The notes beneath the pieces are model-generated. The model was not told the origin of the DNA. It saw only the letters and a program-made list of their open reading frames with translations, and did no database searches. Of a DNA stretch of 64,000 nt, positions 56,488 through 64,000 are shown piece by piece. Each line of letters starts with the position of its first letter. Within the stretch, counting starts at the first letter, position 1. Position numbers and translations under genes: made by a program. Source of the stretch: Ophiobolus disseminans (Eukaryota > Ascomycota > Dothideomycetes > Pleosporales > Phaeosphaeriaceae); the NCBI GenBank assembly GCA_010093685.1, contig MU006219.1, forward strand, positions 267,531 to 331,530, read 5' to 3'.

Positions 56488-56838
56488 ATGTCGCGCAGCA
56501 ACGAAATTTGTCTCGCATGCGGATATTCACCTCGCGCAAATGATTTTCGGGACACCATCGTTTTCACTTGTGCCATGTGTCACGTTGCAGTGTCCCACCG
56601 CATGAGTCCAAGTGCTCCCGATTGTACCACGATGATCATTGTCTGCAGGCGCCGAGATTGCAGTGGGGTGATTTCAGAACTGGTGATCTCAGGACTGGTG
56701 ATCAATGGCTGTTGGAACAAAGCGATGGAGCCATGTCTTGAAAAATCGAAAGTAGGCACCGCTGCGAGCTCGTGTGACCAATGTGGAAATGGTTCTACTG
56801 ACAATGATTTGAAGATAGTACCTTGCAGCTCGCAGTAG
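56488..56838 (+). CDS. Small Cys-rich protein of unknown function
   Basis: An ATG frame encodes 116 residues with ten Cys, including CLAC, CAMC and CDQC pairs, a pattern that could bind zinc. No family is recognised, and no signal peptide is present. The middle contains a short duplicated segment (SELVISGLVINGC). It lies just 3' of the first subtilisin on the same strand. The regular CxxC spacing argues for a real gene, but introns or a chance frame cannot be excluded. Confidence 0.4.
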   Translation: MSRSNEICLACGYSPRANDFRDTIVFTCAMCHVAVSHRMSPSAPDCTTMIIVCRRRDCSGVISELVISGLVINGCWNKAMEPCLEKSKVGTAASSCDQCGNGSTDNDLKIVPCSSQ

Positions 56839-59800
56839 TGTGACGGCACTACTTCAAGCCTTCCGCTTTCCCTGCATGAAGCATAACACCCTGCTGCGGG
56901 GAATTAGATGTTACGATATTGTGTTTTGCACATCCTCTATAATCGGCCACGATGGCGCATATATTACGCTTAAATTGCTGAGTACTTACAGGGACATCAC
57001 AATCGATGACGCTTCGATACCTGACGAGATCATGTGTCAATACAGGTGCCCAGCGTATTGACACTCTGAAGTAATGTAGATCGTAGTGCGTTGAAACAAG
57101 CTCAATGCTTTTCATATATCTGCAGCCATCAAAGATCTTGCTGGGGCCCTAAACGATTCACCCGTGGTACGTAACGCCAACGTTGCACGGAGCCTGGACG
57201 TGATTTTCTCAGAACGTATGCCACATCCCCACGTCTGCGTATCGACGTAGTTGCTAGGACCTCTACAAGTGCCCCTCTCGAGTCAAACGGTATGTTTTAT
57301 AAGATCGGAGGCCCAATACGGGGACCGAGTAAAATCATCTTGGACCGCCTCAATCTAAGGTCATCAAGTAGAAGGATAAAAGCGGGCCTTGAAGTTGAGG
57401 CTGAGATTTTCTCCGCATTCGAGTGCACGGGCCTTGTTTGTGGGGACATTTCAATGGCAAGCGCGCCCACAGCATGAACGCCACATCTTCCCTCCGACAC
57501 AGAGGCCGCCGACCTACCATTACCCGCATACACGAGACATCGTATATAACCGATGCTTCCGAAACCGAAACTGCCGAAGAACGCGCATCGTATCTTTGAG
57601 CTGAAGCTCGTTGCAACTTGATGGGCCGCAAACCCTCACATCGGGCAGCCGCAATCCAAAGACGAGTCGAATCCTGTAATAGCGCGGACGCTGGCCTCCG
57701 TGCTCCAAGGCATCTGCCGTTGTTCGACTCTTCTCAACAAATTGAGCAAAAAGCCACAGAACAGTTGTTCCAAGATACCTAAAGTACGCAGCTGAACATA
57801 CTGAGCCCTTGGGCCCTAGTGCAGCAGGTCCTCGTCGGTTGGTACGTAACTCGCACGTCAGCTACCACAGCTCGACTCACGATAGTGGCCCTTGCCCTGG
57901 AATGGCCACCCGTAGCCGTGTTATCGAAGCTCTGAAGAGTTCACTGCACTCAGCTACTCGTAGCAACAGTCACGGTCGTTCAGATTTTCGACGCTTCAAA
58001 AGCAGTCCCGTGGCTGCAAGATTGAACACGCTCAAAACTCGAACGCAAGATATGGTGATAAATCGAAGCAGAAGCGTTGCCTCCGGAATACTCCAGTAGC
58101 GTTTCGATCCAGACCAAGCCGACCATTGCTGCGAGCGTACATCTTGCACGGCCACATGGCTCCGGTTTCTCTAGCTCATAAAGCACCAACTCCGCTCAAC
58201 GACACAATGATGGCCGAATATCCGCATGCTAAGCATCATCTGGTTATACCCCTCCCAGGCGGTGCGATCAACGTATAGAGTATCATGCAACAAAAGGTCG
58301 GCTTGCTTGTGGATCTAGGGTATAAGCTCTGCAGACTAAGTCTCACCATCGCGCGCCTGTCCGCTATCTGTGGTTTCTTCCCCGGTTGTCGATATAGTCC
58401 TGCGATATATGCAGTCTGAGTCGTCCATCTGACGCTTTCGCCATCGATTGTGATCAGGTAGCCTACAGGCCTTCCACTAGGCGCAGATAGCACAACGGGT
58501 GTTCACTGCTCGTAAATCGCAACACAGTGTGGCATACCGTCATCTTGCGACATCAGTCTATATTGGGACCCCTGTTCGCTACCTAGGCATTACATTCAGC
58601 TTCGGGCGTACATTACGATGTTTGTTGAGACAAGTAAGCAAGCCGTACATATTCCACGCATGAATCTCCTTGGTCGGTGAGCACGTCTTCTCACGCTCTC
58701 TTATCTCAACAGATCTTCTGCTGACGATACGCGCTGCATGACACCGAGGCTATCGCACTCCTCCGGGGGTTTGGTCACGCCTAATATATTTTGTGCACGG
58801 GCACACGCGATCCTGCTCCCCCACTCCGACACCATATTGACCACGCACACATGTAAGCTTTGTGCGGTTACATCATGCGTGGCATTCTTAGGATAGGATA
58901 TTGGTGGCAAACCCCACTGGGACCATCGGTGCAATCTACCAGGCACTGAGTGGCTCCCGGACCGCATGCTTACATGGCCATACACCCGTCGTCCCGAGTT
59001 CAGAAAACATCCACGGCACGAGCAAGTGGAGTGTGGAGTATTGCAAGAAGACGTTGATTGATACTCTCAGATTCAGTCGTTACCAGAAAAAGGGCACCTG
59101 CATGTCTCGACGACTCCAACGACAACCCTTGCTACGGCAGAATACATATTCAAACAACGCAAGGCGTAGACGGCTCAACACATAGCTTCTGCTCGCACTT
59201 AAAACACGTACGACTCCGACCAGCGAGGTTACTGGATCTGTTCAGTCGCACGGCGCTCGGTACCGGGTCGCGGCACCAAGCTGTTGTCAGTCGATGCTGT
59301 GAGAATATTGACTGAGACTCACTGCCGAGAACGTGCCGAGTTTCTTCGTTTCGCCCGTTGATTTTCTTCTCAATCTCTCGCAAAAGAAGAGAACGCACGC
59401 ACGCGCTGCCTCGGACAATTGTCCGCCAACGTTCGTTTACGCTTAATCGTGCCCAACAACAGCTTACACCAAGAAATCTTGATACTAGCATCGCACCATA
59501 TCTCTTCACTCTAACGTATGTCCCGATGTCATTCTATAAGACATAAACATTATAGATCGCAGCAAAGTAACGCGCAAAAAGCTTCTCAGACAAATTTAGC
59601 TATCTTGTGCAATCGGAGAGCTACGTCGAACCTCTGCAACCATCCAATTGATGGGATTGCAGGAACGGAGCGTAGCATATAGCTCCGACACGGCTTTGAT
59701 TTGGATGATTGGACTTTCCAGCAAGCGTCCACTTGATGCAGGAAACCGTGGGTCTAGGCCCTATAACACTATGTCAGGTGCTACGGTCCACTTCTACGGC

Positions 59801-60005
59801 TGCGTGCATTGTGACCACTGCAAGTTGTACCTGACGCCAGCATTCCCGAGGCACATAGCATGGTGATACTGTGCAAACACTGTGGACATGTCTTCGTTCG
59901 AAGTATCCATAAGGGCTGACAACTCGTCGTGAGTGAATCTCTACATCGAGATCAATTAATAACTCATTTGTAAAACTCCAGCATTTTCGAATCTGTTCTC
60001 CAGTC
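56839..60005. other. Gene-poor region between the two subtilisin genes
   Basis: About 3.2 kb without a firmly supported gene. A protein-like frame at 57474-57779 (+) starts MNATSSLRHRGRRPTITRI and is crossed by a TGA at 57597. A further basic frame follows at 57902-58099 in another phase (MATRSRVIEALKSSLHS). These may be a decayed or unrecognised multi-exon gene. No transposon ends or repeats were seen. Confidence 0.4.
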
Positions 60006-61436
60006 ATGCTGGTCTCCATAGTTCTTACATTCGTCTCGTCCTCATTTGCGACTCCCCTCACCTACAATCCTCATCAGAGTGACATTACGATTATCCCCGA
60101 CAAATACATCGTCAAATTCAGAGATCATGTTTCCACGCTCTCTGCGAATGACCTGAAAGTCTCACTATCGAACCCTGCCACTCATGAGTACTCAATGTCG
60201 ACGTTCCGAGGTTTTGCTGGTACTCTGACTATCACGGAGAAGGCCAGGCTCGAAGCCTCGGTCTTGGTATGTTACCAGGCTTCGATTTTACTAACCTCAT
60301 TCCTGACACTCATCCATAGGTGGAGTACATCGAGTTCGACTCAGTCATGCACACCACGGACTTCGTGGAGCAGGATGACGCCCCGTGGGGCTTAGCTCGA
60401 ATCTCTTCCCACACTCCAGGAGGTACCACCTACACCTACGATGAGACGGCTGGCGAGGGGACTTGCGCGTACGTCATCGACACAGGCATCGACATCGAGC
60501 ATCCAGACTTTGAAGGCCGTACGTACTCCCCTCCTCCGCTTGATCGTTCTCCCATGACTAACACATAACCACAGGCGCCGAATTCCTCATCAACACGTCA
60601 CGCGAAAACTGCACAACCGACGAGGCGGGCCACGGCACTCATGTCGCAGGCACAATCGGCTCCAAGACGTACGGCGTCGCTAAGAAGACGGTCCTCATTG
60701 CTATCAAGGTACTCGACGGCCAGGGAACCGGTACCAAAGCAGGCATTATTGCAGGCTTCCAAGCTGCAGCTGATGACGCGCCGAAGCGCAAGGATGAGTG
60801 CAAGAAGGGTCTTGTTGCGAATATTAGTCTTGGTGGGGGGTTGTCGCAGAGTGTTAATGATGCTGTACGTGATTCTATTGCTCTCTTTCTTCTTCCTTCT
60901 TCTTTTCACATTAGAGCGTTCAGCGCCCACGACTAACTGCACCAGGCCAAAGCCATAACAGCCGCCGGCGTCTTCGTCGCCGTCGCAGCTGGAAACTACA
61001 ACGACGACGCCGCTCACGACTCCCCTGCGTCCGAGCCCAGCGTGTGCACCGTCGGCGCGTCGGCGCAGAACGATACGAGGGCTTATTTCTCGAATTATGG
61101 ACCACTCGTTGGTACGTTCGTCATCTACTCTATGCACATTTCCCCCTTCAAGCCCCAATCCCTTTTTCACTCACATACTTACTCACCCCAGACGTCTTCG
61201 CCCCCGGCCTAAACATCACATCCCTCTGGCTCAACCACACCGTTCACACCATCTCCGGAACAAGCATGGCCTCCCCGCACGTGGCCGGTCTCGGCGCGTA
61301 CTTGCTCGGCCTCGGCGCCGCCGAGGTGGGTGAAGTGTGCGAGAAGATTCGCGAATTGGCGATACAGGATGTTGTTGGGGATGTTCCTGAGGGCACGGAT
61401 AATTTGTTGGTGTATAATGATGCGGAGACGGAGTGA
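60006..61436 (+). CDS. Secreted subtilisin-like serine protease (S8), second copy
   Basis: Five exons, 60006-60266, 60320-60518, 60575-60864, 60946-61111 and 61192-61436, encode about 386 residues. All four introns have GTATGT or GTACGT-type donors. The protein has a short hydrophobic N-terminus (MLVSIVLTFVSSSFA), a propeptide (DKYIVKFRDHVSTLS), the Asp block AYVIDTGIDIEHPDFEG, the His block GHGTHVAGTIGSKTYG and the Ser block ISGTSMASPHVAGL. It resembles the first subtilisin but is divergent, with different Cys positions and more introns. Both have an intron right before VEYV/VEYI, which supports shared ancestry. The C-terminus ends LLVYNDAETE. It is intact and likely secreted. Confidence 0.93.
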
Positions 61437-61849
61437 GTGGGGGTAAGGTGTGGGGTTGAGAGGTGGGGTGATGTGAGGATGGGTATATGTGTGTGGTTTG
61501 GAATGGTGGCTTTGACTTGGTGCTCGGGAGGGAGATGGGATGGGAGGTCGTTGCGAACTGTATGGGAGTACTCTACGAGCATCGAACATCGAATCCTTAC
61601 TTGGTTTTATTTGGTCTTGAGACATGCCCTGAAAACGTTCTGTTTAATCTTAAGGCCATCGATATGTTCGCATATTATCAAACGCTCAAGATCGGTTGAA
61701 CGCGTCCACGAGCGAGCCAGACATAGTGCGGGATACTGCTCAGCATAGCAGGTAGGTTGTTCTATAACTCGCGAGAGGGATTCAACACTCGCAGCGTGGT
61801 TCAGACAACTTCATTCCTACTCACGACAAATTCCCCATAACATCTAGTA
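61437..61849. other. Convergent intergenic region
   Basis: These 413 bp lie between the second subtilisin (+) and the uncharacterised gene at 61850 (-). Only 3' UTR-like sequence is expected. Confidence 0.4.
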
Positions 61850-63082
61850 TCAATACACCACATCATCCCAATCGCCAACAACACCCACTTCCTCGCTCTC
61901 ATCCCATACACACTCCTGAACATCCTCAACCACCTCCCCACCCCGGAGTGCCCAACAGCCGACCTCGCACTTACACGCAGGCGGGAAATGATCCACTGCC
62001 CTCCACCGCTCTTCCTCTCCAGGCACCAGACCAAATTGCTCAATGGCCTCAGTATCCGACTCATGCCCAGTGCGGTCAGGATTATCAAAAATCGCCGTCC
62101 ATTTCGCCCTCACCCACTGCTGGACGTCTCCACGCATCTCAAACCGCTCCAGGTGCTGCAAAAACGCACCATGCCAAGCATACTCTAGAATCCAATCGAT
62201 GACCAAGCCACGCTCACAGACCCTGGGCCGGAGACACGCGTCGGCCCATGTGCTGTCTTTGACGGAAAACCAGGGGTGTGCGTAACCGTACGCGTCGTCA
62301 AAGTGCAGGACAAGGTGGCGACAGTGTTGTAGCAGCATTGCTGCGCCGTGAAGATGGGGGTCGGGGTAGAGTTCATCGCCTTGCGAGGCTGTGTCGGTCG
62401 TGTTGAAAGGCGGTAGTCGGACGTTGAAAAATGCGAAATACTGGCTAGCGTCGAAGTCCAGCTCCACCGTCTCTAGCCCGTGGAAAGATAGATGGGGATG
62501 GGGAAGGCATATTAGGGGTTGGATAGCGACGGTTCGGTGCGTTTGGGAGAGACTAGGTGGTACGGCGGTGTATGGAGGTAACTTTGTGTGCGGGTCTAAT
62601 GATAGTAGGTAGTGGCTCATGTAGAAGTCATAGGGGGTTCTGAAGACTTTCGCGGATCTGAGATAGCTCAGCTGGCGTATGCGCCAGTACTCCCTCCTCA
62701 AGTCGGCTGGGAGTGTCCTAGGGGTATTTGCACCACTGTCGGCGGAGCAATCGTAGGTGACGCGGAATGTGCTACACGTGTTGGGTGTACAGTGAGGCGT
62801 TGCATGTTCCTCCTCGACGATGAGGCACTCAGAGGGTATCCAGTTCTGAAGCACTTGGCAAATAAGCTCACGGGGTAGTGGCAAATTGAAGAATGATAGT
62901 GTTGGAGTGACTGAAGTGCCCTGAGGACGTCCAGGCTCCTGGTTCGGCTCTATTGGAAGGCGCATATTGGAAGGCTTAGAAATGAGGGCGGAGTTACAGA
63001 AGCTGAGTAGTAGAGGGTTGAAGGACGATGCGTGAATTCCCATGGGTGACAATACCGTGGTTGCGAACGAAGCGTACATCAC
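61850..63082 (-). CDS. Uncharacterised conserved-looking protein (410 residues)
   Basis: A single open frame encodes up to 410 residues; the first ATG is at 63082 or 63079, and an alternative at MRLPIEPNQEPGRPQGT would shorten it by about 39 residues. No domain is recognised. The segment FFNLPLPRELICQVLQNWIP resembles the opening of F-box-like fungal proteins, followed by FRVTYDCSADSG, LETVELDFD and LVLHFDDAYGYAHPWF, a style typical of fungal F-box/leucine-rich-like families of unknown function. The C-terminus is acidic (DESEEVGVVGDWDDVVY). No signal peptide is clear. A coding reality is supported by the long uninterrupted frame. Confidence 0.68.
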   Translation of the reverse strand: MMYASFATTVLSPMGIHASSFNPLLLSFCNSALISKPSNMRLPIEPNQEPGRPQGTSVTPTLSFFNLPLPRELICQVLQNWIPSECLIVEEEHATPHCTPNTCSTFRVTYDCSADSGANTPRTLPADLRREYWRIRQLSYLRSAKVFRTPYDFYMSHYLLSLDPHTKLPPYTAVPPSLSQTHRTVAIQPLICLPHPHLSFHGLETVELDFDASQYFAFFNVRLPPFNTTDTASQGDELYPDPHLHGAAMLLQHCRHLVLHFDDAYGYAHPWFSVKDSTWADACLRPRVCERGLVIDWILEYAWHGAFLQHLERFEMRGDVQQWVRAKWTAIFDNPDRTGHESDTEAIEQFGLVPGEEERWRAVDHFPPACKCEVGCWALRGGEVVEDVQECVWDESEEVGVVGDWDDVVY

Positions 63083-63359
63083 AGCGTGAATCGGTGGCGG
63101 CGACGAACATCACCTGAGGATTTCCAAGCTCGTGTATGATCAGATGGAACGTCGGATGTGAGGTCGTAGAATACACATTTCGAAAGGATGGTGGTTGTAC
63201 AAAGCAAAGGAGAGGTGCTCGACGATAGCTCGTATTTCTAGTAATGATAGCGCGCAGTAGTGGTGCTGTGTCCGTGAGAATGAAGAACGGATGCTGAAGA
63301 TAGCAAAGAATTCGTGAGTCGGATACATAGTTGATGATACAGGAAGTCGTACATGGACT

Positions 63360-64000
63360 TCATCCTCTCCTTCTCGCAGGAGCCGGACTCCAGCCCTGTG
63401 GTTGCCAGTCTTTGGGTGTTTCTGCCTGCCCCCAGGGCGAGTCTTTTGGCTCTTTCTTCGTATTCTTCCTTGTCTGCACAGGTGCATCGTCTGCGGAAGC
63501 TGGTACTGGTGGGTCGCGTGGCATCTGCTGAGGCGCAGGGTGTTCCGCCACAGACTGGGGCTTCGCTTCTTGCTCTTCCACACTTCGCGGCGGCTCAGCC
63601 CTAGCCCTCAATTCTTGGTCGGCATTCATCTGGGTTACGCCGCTATCAGGGTCTCGTGACTGCAGCATTTGCATCGGCTGCTGCTTGTCTGGCGGGTCCA
63701 GTGCTGACGGCTTCGACGCCCACCGTGCGTCTGCCTGCGAAGCGAGCATCTTCATTCTGTCCTGGCGGGCAACGTCCTGCTGCTGTTCGGTGATGGTGGG
63801 CGGGTCGAAGCGGGTATGGCGGAGCCATTGCATCCATGACGCTGCGACTGTTAGGCAGGTGCTGAGTGGGATGTGGGAAGGCACGAACGGGATACTTGAA
63901 CATCGCCAAGATGTGTGCTTCTACTGTACTGTGCCATTCTGCGGTTGCGGAGTGCGTGTAGTTGGTCCTTGAACTCCCAGAATGTGTTGCCCTGGAGATC
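63360..64000 (-). CDS. NDUFA12/NDUFAF2-like complex I protein, 5' end beyond window
   Basis: Exon 1 enters from the right edge at 64000 and ends at 63889. A 47-bp intron (63842-63888: GTTCGT donor, CTAAC branch, CGCAG acceptor) leads to exon 2, ending at 63360. The junction gives GDVQVS then PSWMQWLRHTRFDPPT, matching the WLRHTR-x-x-PP block of the NDUFA12/NDUFAF2 (mimitin) family, preceded by DLQGNTFWEF. Family members are complex I subunits or assembly factors of the mitochondrial inner membrane. The long Pro/Gln/Lys-rich tail (PKDWQPQGWSPAPARRRG) suggests the fungal NDUFAF2-like assembly-factor type rather than the short NDUFA12 subunit. The start codon is outside the window. Confidence 0.87.

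Noticed and set aside
51044..60005. Idea that the gene-poor region is a RIP-mutated transposon island
   Set aside because: No strong AT skew, terminal repeats or transposase/reverse transcriptase remnants were seen by eye; two intact proteases lie in or next to it.
1..64000. Secondary-metabolite cluster or CRISPR array
   Set aside because: No PKS, NRPS or terpene-synthase gene and no direct-repeat/spacer array is present.

Overview
This window comes from the nuclear genome of a filamentous ascomycete. The evidence is many genes broken by 45-70 bp GT-AG introns with CTAAC/CTGAC-type branch sites, fungal-specific families (NACHT/STAND proteins, HET-type proteins, a hybrid histidine kinase, a DUF3602 protein), and a compact layout on both strands. 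The gene repertoire and protein style suggest a Dothideomycete, perhaps Pleosporales; that assignment is inference. No CRISPR array, prokaryotic operon, tRNA, rRNA or intact transposon was seen.

Left part (1-13.9 kb), mostly housekeeping: a SAPS-family phosphatase-associated protein running off the left edge, divergent from the ESCRT-III protein Vps60/CHMP5; a NACHT NTPase; the 60S maturation factor Rei1, divergent from a Hul4/Ube3a-like HECT ubiquitin ligase; and a small DUF3602 protein.

Middle part (15-36 kb), accessory in character: an uncharacterised acidic/repetitive protein; a hybrid histidine kinase with receiver; an uncharacterised membrane-anchored protein split into same-frame blocks; a glyoxalase-like protein; an alpha/beta hydrolase; a long RelA/SpoT-domain protein with three inserted repeats; a CorA-like channel protein; a HET-type protein with an N-terminal membrane region; and a GNAT acetyltransferase.

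Right part (36-64 kb): the tRNA thiolase Ncs6/Ctu1; a secreted GH31 alpha-glucosidase with a pentapeptide-repeat insert; a magnesium-dependent phosphatase-1; a tandem (pseudo)kinase; a secreted laccase carrying two chitin-binding modules; two secreted subtilisins in a gene-poor stretch; an uncharacterised protein; and the 3' part of an NDUFA12/NDUFAF2-like complex I factor running off the right edge.

The strongest leads for unusual biology are the RelA/SpoT protein with its triplicated insert, the tandem kinase with altered catalytic motifs, the chitin-binding laccase, the repeat-bearing alpha-glucosidase, and loci whose long ORFs stay in one frame across TAA/TAG codons. NACHT, HET-type, RelA/SpoT and kinase-like genes lie within about 43 kb, but whether they form one system cannot be told from this sequence. 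All exon borders were read by eye from splice-site and frame agreement and have no transcript support here.
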